NCBI GenBank assembly: GCA_028275005.1
Contig: JAQCNN010000076.1
Coordinates: forward strand, 1-22,785
DNA length: 22,785 nt
Source of the DNA: Salinirussus sp.
Lineage (GTDB): Archaea; Halobacteriota; Halobacteria; Halobacteriales; Haloarculaceae
Direction of reading: 5' to 3'
Within the stretch, counting starts at the first letter, position 1, and the number at the start of each line of letters is the position of its first letter. A program made the position numbers and the translations under genes. Below the pieces are notes generated by a model that made no database searches, was not told the origin of the DNA, and worked only from the letters and a program-made list of their open reading frames with translations. This document shows positions 7,091 to 15,000 of this stretch, one piece after another.

Positions 7091-8674
7091 TTACAGCGGG
7101 ACGTTCCCGTGGTCTTTCGGGACTGTCTGCTCGTTTTTCCGCCGGAAGACGTCGAGGTCGTCGACCAGCCGGCGACGGGTCTCCGCCGGCCGAATGACGT
7201 CGTCGATGTAGCCACGCTGGGCGGGGCCGTAGGGGTTGGCAAACTCCTCGCGGTACTCGTCGACGAGGTCCTCCCGGAGGGCCTCCGGGTCGTCGGACTG
7301 GGCCAGTTCGTCGCGGTAGAGGATGTTGACGGCGCCCCGGGGGCCCATCACGGCCATCTCCGTGCCCGGCCAGGCGTAGTTGATATCCGCGCCGAGATAC
7401 TTCGACCCCATCACGATGTAGCTCCCGCCGTAGGCCTTCCGCGTGACGACGGTCAGCAGTGGCACCGTCGCCTCGGCGTAGGCGTAGATGAGCTTTGCAC
7501 CGTGACGGATGATCCCGTTGTGCTCCTGGCTGGTCCCCGGCATGAACCCCGGAACGTCCACGAGCGTCATGATCGGGAGGTTGAACGCGTCACAGAAGCG
7601 GACGAACCGGCCCCCCTTCTGGCTGGCCTGGATGTCGAGTGTGCCGGCGTTGACGCGGGGCTGGTTGGCGACGACGCCGACCGGCCGCCCGTCCAGCCGG
7701 GCGAACCCGACCACGAGGTTCCGGGCGAACGACTCGTGGACCTCGAAGAAGCTCTCACGGTCGACCAACTCCTCGACCACGTCGACGGCGTCGTATGGCT
7801 TGCGTGGCTCGCTGGGGACGATATCGGCGAGTGCGTCGCTGGGTCGGTCGGGGTCGTCGTTGCTGCGAACCGTCGGCGGGTCGGTGAGGTGGTTCGGGGG
7901 GAGATACCCGAGGAGACTGCGCACGTCGTCAAGCGCCGCCTCCTCGGTGTCCACGGCGGCGTGGGCGACGCCGCTCCGTGTGGCGTGGACCTTCGCCCCG
8001 CCGAGTTCCTCCTTCGTGACCTGCTCGCCGGTGACCGTCTCGATGACGTCCGGACCGGTGATCATCATGTAGGAGGTCTCGGAGACCATGAACGTGAAGT
8101 CGGTCAGCGCCGGCGAGTACGTCGCCCCGCCAGCACAGGGCCCCGTAATGACCGATATCTGCGGGATCACCCCCGAGGCCCGGACGTTTCGCTGGAAGAT
8201 ACGTGCGAACCCGGCAAGCGAGTCCACGCCCTCCTGGATCCGTGCGCCGCCGGAGTCCCAGATCCCGACGATCGGCGTCCCGTTCTCGATGGCCATCTCG
8301 GTCACCTTGCAGATCTTGTCGGCCACCGCCTCACCCACCGACCCGCCCAACACGGTGAAATCCAGCGCGTAGACGAACACCTTCCGGCCGTTCACCTCGC
8401 CGTACCCCGTCACCACGGCGTCGCCGGCGACCCGGTTTTCGTCCAGGCCGAACTCGTCGTGCTGGTGTTCGACGAACGGGCCGACCTCCCGGAACGTCCC
8501 CTGGTCGAGGAAGTAGTCGAGGCGCTCGCGGGCGGTGAGTTTCCCCTTGTCGTGCTGGGACTCGATCCGCTCCTCGCCACCGCCCCGTAGCGTCTCCTGG
8601 CGGCGCTGCGCGAGTTCGTCCTCGGGGTCCTCGTTCAGCCAGGTCTCCGGGCGCTGGCTGTCGTCGGTCGTCAT
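7091..8674 (-). CDS. pccB: Acyl-CoA (propionyl-/acetyl-CoA) carboxylase, carboxyltransferase subunit
   Basis: This 527-residue protein is the beta subunit that moves the carboxyl group from carboxybiotin to an acyl-CoA. Both crotonase-like halves are present, with SGGARIQEG in the N-terminal half and PGFMPGTSQEHNGIIRHGAK plus RKAYGGSYIVMGSK in the C-terminal half. In the last motif residue 420 is Ile. As I recall from Streptomyces work, Asp at this point marks propionyl-CoA-specific enzymes and Ile marks those that also take acetyl-CoA, so this subunit may make both malonyl-CoA and methylmalonyl-CoA. Start ATG 8674 was chosen over an upstream in-frame start at 8704 because of a strong GGAGGGG ribosome-binding sequence just upstream and the normal N-terminus MTTDDSQRP. 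The biotin carboxylase/BCCP subunit is not in the window; the small subunit PccX is the next gene upstream. Confidence 0.94.
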   Translation of the reverse strand: MTTDDSQRPETWLNEDPEDELAQRRQETLRGGGEERIESQHDKGKLTARERLDYFLDQGTFREVGPFVEHQHDEFGLDENRVAGDAVVTGYGEVNGRKVFVYALDFTVLGGSVGEAVADKICKVTEMAIENGTPIVGIWDSGGARIQEGVDSLAGFARIFQRNVRASGVIPQISVITGPCAGGATYSPALTDFTFMVSETSYMMITGPDVIETVTGEQVTKEELGGAKVHATRSGVAHAAVDTEEAALDDVRSLLGYLPPNHLTDPPTVRSNDDPDRPSDALADIVPSEPRKPYDAVDVVEELVDRESFFEVHESFARNLVVGFARLDGRPVGVVANQPRVNAGTLDIQASQKGGRFVRFCDAFNLPIMTLVDVPGFMPGTSQEHNGIIRHGAKLIYAYAEATVPLLTVVTRKAYGGSYIVMGSKYLGADINYAWPGTEMAVMGPRGAVNILYRDELAQSDDPEALREDLVDEYREEFANPYGPAQRGYIDDVIRPAETRRRLVDDLDVFRRKNEQTVPKDHGNVPL

Positions 8675-8972
8675 CCGTCCCCCTCCGTGGCGGCCGGGCC
8701 GCACCCTCCGAGGGGAGCCGGTGCCGACACCGGCCGTGCTGCCCCCTCACGCGCCGGGCCGGTCACGGGGATACTACTGGTCGGGGCCGATGCGCCTGCG
8801 TCAGGTGTCCGTATCGCCTCTCTCATCTGTCGGATATCCACTGTTGTTCGGCCGGCCTGGCTCCGGGGCCGTGTGCTTGCAACGCCGCACACGCTGTCCG
8901 GAGTGTCAATATACTACGCCTCTGGGTCGCATCTGTTATAAACGTTCGTGGGGGTCCGGCGGCCGGAGTGGC
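8675..8972 (-). promoter_or_regulatory. 298-base gap before pccB with TATA-like elements and possible leader
   Basis: Read on the minus strand, this gap holds a good TATA sequence CGTTTATAAC (8935-8944) and a second, GTATATTG (8908-8915), suggesting pccB has its own promoter besides any read-through from the dehydrogenase operon. Transcription from them would leave a 5' leader of roughly 210-240 bases, unusual where leaderless messages are common. A frame from GTG 8892 (or ATG 8826) ends in a TGA that overlaps the pccB ATG as ATGA. The 73- or 51-residue product is Ala/Pro/Gly-rich, not acidic and resembles nothing I know, so I do not call it a gene. The leader carries the ribosome-binding site of pccB at its end. 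Confidence 0.45.
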
Positions 8973-9329
8973 TCACCACTCGCTGCAGACCCGGCTCGCG
9001 GCGGCCCAGGGCTCGGTCAGCGCCTCGCCGTCTGACGGCGCCGACTCGGCGCCAAACCCGAGCAGCCGGCCGGATACGACCCACTGGCGAGCCTCGCGGT
9101 CGTGTTCGGACTCGGGGAGCCGGCCGCTCGCGTCGAGGTGGGCGTGTACGGCTGCCGCGATCGCATCGGCCTCGGCGTCGGTTGCGGACCCCGGAATCCT
9201 GACAGTACCGACCGGGTCGTCCCCGGCCGGGGTCGAGCGACCGCCCACCTCGCCCCGGACGGTCACCGACGCCTCGGTCTCACTCCCGCCGGTCCGAACG
9301 GTCCGCTCGTGGCCGCTCCCGTCGGTCAT
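8973..9329 (-). CDS. pccX: PccX-type small subunit of acyl-CoA carboxylase
   Basis: This 118-residue protein resembles the haloarchaeal 'acc operon protein', which in Haloferax mediterranei was reported as a third, small propionyl-CoA carboxylase subunit (PccX) needed for activity. Recognisable parts are the helix ATDAEADAIAAAVHAHL, the strand WVVSGRLLGFG and the ending EPWAAASRVCSEW. The N-terminal 35 or so residues (Thr/Ser/Gly-rich) are extra compared with the usual size of about 85. Its ATG overlaps the TGA of the alcohol dehydrogenase gene as ATGA, so it is translationally coupled to the dehydrogenase pair rather than placed after pccB as I would expect. That coupling ties the dehydrogenases to acyl-CoA carboxylation. 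Assignment rests on pattern memory, not an alignment. Confidence 0.75.
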   Translation of the reverse strand: MTDGSGHERTVRTGGSETEASVTVRGEVGGRSTPAGDDPVGTVRIPGSATDAEADAIAAAVHAHLDASGRLPESEHDREARQWVVSGRLLGFGAESAPSDGEALTEPWAAASRVCSEW

Positions 9330-10522
9330 TGGTACGCCTCCAGCACGTCGTCGTAGACGGTCATGTACAGGTCCGCGACCTCCTCGTGGCTGGGCTTTCT
9401 GGGGTTGTTGTCCGGTGACCCGGACGCGATGGCGTCCGCCGCCATCTCCGGAACCACCTCGGCGTAGGCCGCCCGCTCGGGGACGGTCCCGAACTCGTCG
9501 AGATAGCCGTACAGCGAGACGTCGGTACAGAGCTCCCGGACCGCCGGGCCGGCGGCCTGTGCGGCCTCCCGTGTCGGTGTCGACTCCGTCGCCGCGCCGA
9601 GCCGCCGGGCAATCTCCGCGTACCGCTCGGGTGCGCCCTGGACCGAGAACTCCATGACGTACGGTAACAGGATGGCGTTGGCGAGGCCGTGGGGGACGTG
9701 AAGCTGTGCCCCGAACGGCCGGGCCATCCCGTGGACGAGCGCGACGGAGGAGTTGGTGAACGCCTGGCCGGCCTGGAACTGGCCGACCAGCGTCTGTTCT
9801 CTGGCCTCGATGTGGTCGCCGTTCGCCCAGGCGACCGGGAGCCAGCGGACGATCCGGTCGATCGCCGACCGGGCCAGCGTGTCCGACATCTCCCAGGCGT
9901 GGACCGACACGAAGGCCTCGACCGCGTGTGTCAGCGCGTCGATACCGGTGAAGGCGGTGTGACTCGGGGGGAGACTCCGGACCAGTTCGGGGTCCTCGAC
10001 GGCGACCGTCGGCACACACGCCGTCGAGACGACCAGGAACTTGGTGCTGGTCGTCTCGTCGGTGATGACGATAGAGCGGGTCGCCTCGCTGCCGGTTCCG
10101 GCGGTGGTGTTCACCGCACACAGCGGCGGTATCTGCTCGGGGACGCCCTCGTAGCCGGCCCTGTCGGTGGCGTACTCGCGGATCTCGCCGCCGTTTGCCG
10201 CGACAACGCCAACAGCTTTGCCCGTGTCGATCGGCGAGCCGCCGCCGAGGGTGACCAGACAGTCACAGTCAGCCTCCCGGTACAGCTCGTGGGCCGCCTC
10301 GACGTTCGCGACCGTCGGGTCCGGCCGCACCTCGTCGAAGACGGCTGTCTCGATGCCGGCGTCGGTGAGGCTGTCACGGACCCGCTGGCCGAAGCGGTCG
10401 AACACGCCGGAGGTTGCAAGGACTAGCGCCCGCGACCCACGGTCGGCCATCCGGTCGCCGACGGAGTCGACCGCGCCGGAGCCGACGACTGTTTCGGCGG
10501 GCGAGACGAACCGCTCCGGCAT
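9326..10522 (-). CDS. Iron-containing alcohol dehydrogenase (candidate 3-hydroxypropionate or 1,3-propanediol dehydrogenase)
   Basis: This 398-residue group III alcohol dehydrogenase has the nucleotide-binding motif GGGSPIDTGK (residues 93-102). All four metal ligands are present: Asp195 and His199 in TGIDALTHAVEA, His264 in VHGM and His278 in PHGLANA, matching the ligand spacing of lactaldehyde/propanediol reductase FucO. The TTAGTGSE motif is also present. Members reduce or oxidise small alcohols, including 1,3-propanediol, 4-hydroxybutyrate and lactaldehyde. Its start ATG shares one base (TGATG) with the stop of the aldehyde dehydrogenase gene, so the two proteins are made together and probably act in series. 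In this setting the favoured role is malonate semialdehyde to 3-hydroxypropionate, which propionyl-CoA synthase next door consumes. 1,3-propanediol to 3-hydroxypropionaldehyde is the chief alternative. Family is certain, substrate is inferred. Confidence 0.92.
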   Translation of the reverse strand: MPERFVSPAETVVGSGAVDSVGDRMADRGSRALVLATSGVFDRFGQRVRDSLTDAGIETAVFDEVRPDPTVANVEAAHELYREADCDCLVTLGGGSPIDTGKAVGVVAANGGEIREYATDRAGYEGVPEQIPPLCAVNTTAGTGSEATRSIVITDETTSTKFLVVSTACVPTVAVEDPELVRSLPPSHTAFTGIDALTHAVEAFVSVHAWEMSDTLARSAIDRIVRWLPVAWANGDHIEAREQTLVGQFQAGQAFTNSSVALVHGMARPFGAQLHVPHGLANAILLPYVMEFSVQGAPERYAEIARRLGAATESTPTREAAQAAGPAVRELCTDVSLYGYLDEFGTVPERAAYAEVVPEMAADAIASGSPDNNPRKPSHEEVADLYMTVYDDVLEAYQ

Positions 10523-11952
10523 CACCGCGCCTCCAGGTAGGGGGCGAACACCTCGTCGGGGTCGGGTTCCTCGGCGTCCTCGATCGGGCGGGTGACCGTC
10601 GTCGTCTGGTAGAACTGCTCGAAGGTGACGTTCTCGTCGAGCTGGTTGTCGCCCCACGTCCCGGCCCCCTCCGAGAGGGTCGAGCCCAGCCCGTTGGCGT
10701 AGTGGCCGCCGTTGCTGAACGAGTGGACCTGGTTGATCAGCATCCGGGCAACGTCGATCTCCCGGCCGGCCTGGAGCGCCCGGTCCTGGTCGGTGGTGTG
10801 GAGACTGGCCGAGTGACCGGCCCCCTCGTAGTCGAGGACCTCCTGGGTGAGGTCGAACGCCTCGTAGACGTCCGGGACCTCGTAGACGTTGAGAACCGTC
10901 GTGATCTTCTCGCCACACAGCGGATACTCCGGGCCGGCCCCCTCCCCTTCGACCATCAGGAAGTCGGCGTCCCGGGCAGCCGTGTCGTCGATGCCGGCCA
11001 GGTCACACAGTTCGGCGGGGGTACTCGCCAGCGCGTCGGGGTTGAGTGAGCCGTGACCCTCCGGGAACAGCATCGTCTCGATCTGTTCGCGCTGGTCGTC
11101 GTCACACATGTACCCGCCGGCGGCCTCCAGTGCGGCCATCGTCTCGTCGTACACCTCGGAGACGATGGCGACGTTGCCCTCGCTTGAGCAACTGGTGGAG
11201 TTGTCGAAGCTCTTCGAGGTGGCGACGCGGTTGGCGGCGGCCTCGATGTCGGCCGTCTCGTCGATGATGCCCACCGGGTTCCCCTCGCCGACACAGTAGT
11301 TCGGGGTGCCCGACTCCTGGCCGGACACGACGTTGTCCGACGAGCCGGTGACCTGCAGGAGGTCACACTGGTCCATCAGTGCGTACGTCTTTGCCTTGCT
11401 GACCGGCGTTGGCACCATCTGGACGAGGTCCTTCGGGGCGCCGATCCGGTCGAACTCCTCGTGAATCCACTCGACGACCTGCTCGCAGACCGCCAGCCCA
11501 CGCGGCGAGGGCGAGAGCACGATCGCGTTGCGGCTCTTGACGGCCATCATCGCGAGCAGGGTCGGGGTCGCGCCGGGGTTCGTCGACGGAACGACAGCGC
11601 CGACCACGCCGACGGGCTTTGCGACCTCGACGAGATTGGTCTCCTCGTCCTCCTCGACCACGCCGACGGTCTGTTCGCCGAGCATCCCGTCCAGCGCGCC
11701 GGGGACCTTTCGGCGTTTCTTTTGGAACTTGTCGTCGACGTCACCCAGACCGGTCGACTCCACCGCGAGCTCCGAGAGCTCGCGACAGCGGTCCTCCTCG
11801 TAGACCGCCCAGCCGACCGCCCGCGCGAGTCTGTCGGCCTCGTCCTGGTCGTAATCCGCGACCTGCGCCATCGCGGCGCGGGCGTTCTCGATCAACTCGG
11901 AGACCGTCGCCTCCGGACCGGCCGACTCTGCCTGGCTTGTCCCAGAACTCAT
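10522..11952 (-). CDS. CoA-acylating aldehyde dehydrogenase (candidate malonyl-CoA reductase)
   Basis: This 476-residue enzyme is of the EutE/PduP/SauS branch, which interconverts an aldehyde + CoA + NAD(P) and an acyl-CoA. The catalytic cysteine is Cys255 in FDNSTSCSSEGN, equivalent to the FDNGxxCASE motif of the family; upstream is VAKPVGVVGAVVPSTNP. The C-terminal half (GAGHSASLHT and AGTWGDNQLDENVT) is closest in my memory to sulfoacetaldehyde dehydrogenases. It is not a methylmalonate-semialdehyde dehydrogenase of the MmsA/IolA type. It is the first gene of an operon with the alcohol dehydrogenase and pccX, divergent from propionyl-CoA synthase. The partner makes malonyl-CoA to malonate semialdehyde the most attractive reaction; 3-hydroxypropionaldehyde to 3HP-CoA and sulfoacetaldehyde oxidation are alternatives. 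ATG 11952 has a TATA element at leaderless distance. The CoA-acylating class is confident; the substrate is a guess. Confidence 0.88.
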   Translation of the reverse strand: MSSGTSQAESAGPEATVSELIENARAAMAQVADYDQDEADRLARAVGWAVYEEDRCRELSELAVESTGLGDVDDKFQKKRRKVPGALDGMLGEQTVGVVEEDEETNLVEVAKPVGVVGAVVPSTNPGATPTLLAMMAVKSRNAIVLSPSPRGLAVCEQVVEWIHEEFDRIGAPKDLVQMVPTPVSKAKTYALMDQCDLLQVTGSSDNVVSGQESGTPNYCVGEGNPVGIIDETADIEAAANRVATSKSFDNSTSCSSEGNVAIVSEVYDETMAALEAAGGYMCDDDQREQIETMLFPEGHGSLNPDALASTPAELCDLAGIDDTAARDADFLMVEGEGAGPEYPLCGEKITTVLNVYEVPDVYEAFDLTQEVLDYEGAGHSASLHTTDQDRALQAGREIDVARMLINQVHSFSNGGHYANGLGSTLSEGAGTWGDNQLDENVTFEQFYQTTTVTRPIEDAEEPDPDEVFAPYLEAR

Positions 11953-11974
11953 ACCCCAGGCCTCGAGTCAACCC

Positions 11975-11996
11975 ACAATAAATATAATGATTTATA
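11975..11996 (-). promoter_or_regulatory. TATA element for the dehydrogenase operon, overlapped by an inverted repeat
   Basis: On the minus strand, TTATATTTATTG lies about 24-34 bases before the ATG at 11952, so a leaderless message is expected. A perfect inverted repeat ATAAAT-6 bases-ATTTAT occupies 11978-11995 and covers this TATA element. A protein bound there would block the promoter, so it is a candidate operator. AT-rich repeats arise by chance in TATA regions, which keeps confidence modest. Confidence 0.5.
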
Positions 11997-12020
11997 GTCG
12001 CTTATATCAGCGAGCCGTCA

Positions 12021-12051
12021 GAATATAACGAACGAACATCATTTTTTTGTA
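12021..12051 (+). promoter_or_regulatory. Promoter region of propionyl-CoA synthase
   Basis: Two AT-rich elements precede the gene on the plus strand: GAATATAACG (12021-12030) and a seven-T run in CATTTTTTTGTA (12040-12051). Starting about 25 bases downstream, they would leave a leader of some 10-35 bases before the ATG at 12089. A small repeat CGCT-TATATC-AGCG lies just upstream at 11999-12012. The whole divergent gap 11953-12088 is much richer in A and T than its surroundings and is the natural place for shared control of pcs and the dehydrogenase operon. Confidence 0.5.
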
Positions 12052-12088
12052 CCAGTCCCACGATGAGGATGTTACGAACCACATCAGC

Positions 12089-15000
12089 ATGTCTGAATCT
12101 AAAGACCTCGTCCGGCTTCCGGAACCTGCGAGTAACAACTCGGTCCGTACGCGACAGGACTGGGAGCGGATGCGCGAGCGCGCTCGGGAGGACCCCGGCG
12201 AGTTCCACGGCGAGATCGCCTGCGAGGAGATCCACTGGTATCACCCCGAGGCCGAGACGTGGGCCACCCGTGCCGACGGTGAGTGGACCGGCTTCACCGA
12301 CGACTGCGAGCCGACGACACTCGACCGTGACCCGTCGGCGATGCCCTGGGACACCGCCTTCGACGACTCGGACCCGCCGCTGTACCGCTGGTTCGTCGGC
12401 GGGCAGACAAACGCCTGCTTCAACGAGGTCGACCGTCACGTCCTGGCCGGCCACGGTGACGAGGTCGCCTTCCACTTCGAGGGTGACCGGTGGGACCAGT
12501 CGAAACGCGACGGCCGCGGCGGCCCGGTCGTCTCGGAGTCCATCTCCCGGCGTGACCTCCTCTACGAGGTCGCGGTCCGTGCCCAGGCGCTTCGGAACCT
12601 GGGTGTCGAGAAGGGCGACCGCGTGGCGATGAACATGCCGAACGTGATGGAGCAGGTCTACTACATGGAGGCCTGCAAGCGGATGGGTGTCGTCTACACG
12701 CCCGTCTTCGGTGGCTTCTCCGACAAGACCCTCTCCGACCGGATCGCCGAACTCGACGCCGAGGTCCTGGTCACCGCCGACGGCGGGTACCGCAACGCCG
12801 AGGTCACCCCCTACAAGGAGGCGTACGGTGACCCCGCCCTCGACGAGTATCTCCCCGTCGAGACGGTCCACGAGGTCGTCGCCGACGCCCTCGAGGAACT
12901 GGACGTACCCGAGGAACGGGCCGCGACCGTCCGCGAGGCCGTCGCCGAGGCTGTCGAGGGGTCGATCACCGTCGACCGCGCGGACGCGATGCGCGGGGTC
13001 GGCCACGCGCTGACCGGGCTGGACCTGGACCCCGACCGGGCCACCGAGGTCCGAACCGGGGTCGCCCAGGCGCTGGTGGAGGCCAGCCACGTCGTCGAGG
13101 ACGTGGTCGTCGTCCAGCACACCGGCCAGGAGACCCAGATGCACGACCGCGACCACTGGGCCCACGACCTCCACGACGAGGCCCGCGAGCAGGTGTTCGC
13201 GGGGGCCCGCGACGCCGGCTTCGCCGTCGACGACGAGGCCGCCCTCTTCGACCTGCCCGACCGGGAGTTCGTGGGGGCGCTGTGGGCGACAAGCCGGCCC
13301 GAGCCGGTCGACGCCGAGTACCCGCTGTTCGTGATCTTCACCAGCGGCTCGACGGGCAAACCGAAGGGCGTCGTCCACGTCCACGGCGGCTACACCGCCG
13401 GCATCGCGCACACGATGGGGATGTCCTTCGACGTCGAGCCCGGCGAGGACACCATCTTCGTCGTCGCGGACCCGGGGTGGATCACCGGGCAGTCGTACCT
13501 GATCAGCGCCTCCCTCACCACCCGCACCACGAGTGTCGTCGCCGAGGGCTCGCCGCTGTATCCGGACGCCGGCCGCTTTAGCTCGATCATCGAGCGCTAC
13601 GACGTGGACGTCTTCAAGGCCGGTGTCACGTTCCTGAAGACGGTGATGGAGGACCCGGACAACGTCGCGGACATGAACGAGTGGTCGACCGACAGCCTCC
13701 GGGTGGCGACGTTCTGTGCCGAACCGGTCAACGAGTCCGTCCAGGAGTTCGCGATGGAGGAGGTCTGTCCCTGGTACATCAACTCCTACTGGGCCACCGA
13801 ACACGGCGGTATCGTCTGGACGCACTTCTACGGGAACGACGACTTCCAACTCCGCCCGGACGCCCACACGTACCCGGCACCCTGGGTGTTCGGCGACGTC
13901 TGGGTCGAGGCGGAGGAGCACCCCGACGGGACGAGCACCTGGCGGGCGGCCGACACGGAGGAGCGCGGGGAAGTCATCATCCGCGAACCCTACCCGTATC
14001 TGATGCGGACCGTCTGGGGCGGCGAGTTCGACCCCGAGGCGCCGACTGACTGGCAGGGCAACCGGGAACGGTTCGAGGACACCTACTGGGTCCAGAAGGA
14101 CGGCGAACACGCCTACCTCCAGGGCGACGTCGCAAAGCGCTACGAGGACGACTCCTTCAGCCTGCACGGCCGTTCGGACGAGGTGATCAACGTCTCGGGA
14201 CACCGGATGGGGACCGCGGAACTCGAGGGGGCGATGCTCCGTGACAAACAGCTCAACCCCGACACACCGGTCGCGAACGTGGTTGTCGTCGGCGCCCCCC
14301 ACCACGAGAAGGGGCTCACCCCGGTCGCGTTCGTCCAGACCCGCCCCGGTGAGACCCTCACCACCGAGGTCGAACGCCGGCTCGCCCGGCTCGTCCGCGA
14401 GGAGAAGGGCGTGGTTGCCGTGCCCGACTCGTTCATCGAGGTCGAGGAGTTCCCCGAGACCCGCTCGGGCAAGTATATGCGCCGGATGCTGGCGGCGATG
14501 CTCTCGGGTGACCCGGTCGGCGACACGACGACGCTCAAAAACCCCGAGGCGGTCGACGCGATCCGCCCCGAGGCCGAGCGCTGGCGGCGTCACCAGCGGA
14601 TCGCCCGCGAGCAGGAGGTGCTCGACGAGTACCGCTTTTTCACCGTCCAGTACAACCCCGTCCCCGGGGCCGAGGCCGACGTGGCGACGGTCACGCTCGA
14701 CAACCCACCGGTAAACGCCCTGACCGAGCGCACGCTCGACGAGCTCAACACGGTCGCCGAGCATCTCGACCGGCAGGAGGCCGTCGGTGCGGTCGTCCTC
14801 AGAAGCGAGGGTGAGGCGTTCGTCGCCGGGGCCGACATCGAGCAGTTCCTCGACGAGGTCCACGAACGCGACGAGGCACGCGCCCTCGCCCGGAAGGCCC
14901 ACGAGGCCTTCCGAAAGCTGGAGACCCTCTCGGCGCCCGTGGTCGCGGCCGTCGACGGGGCGGCGCTGGGCGGTGGCAACGAGCTCCAACTCGCCGCCCA

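Noticed and set aside
7109..8590. A 493-codon plus-strand frame opposite pccB
   Set aside because: Antisense shadow; the minus-strand carboxyltransferase motifs are unambiguous.
10522..11952. Sulfonate catabolism (sulfoacetaldehyde dehydrogenase) as the role of this operon
   Set aside because: The C-terminal sequence does resemble that branch, but no sulfonate transporter, sulfo-lyase or sulfite gene is nearby, while pccX and pcs are. Kept as an alternative, not as the main call.
9326..11952. 1,3-propanediol or glycerol fermentation cluster
   Set aside because: No glycerol/diol dehydratase, its reactivase or microcompartment shell gene is present. The iron alcohol dehydrogenase alone does not show it, and a PduP-type step would yield 3HP-CoA, making the ligase domain of Pcs unnecessary. 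Not excluded.
12047..12088. TTG start 14 codons upstream of pcs ATG
   Set aside because: It would begin inside the T-run likely used as promoter, TTG starts are rare, and ATG 12089 gives a usual N-terminus.
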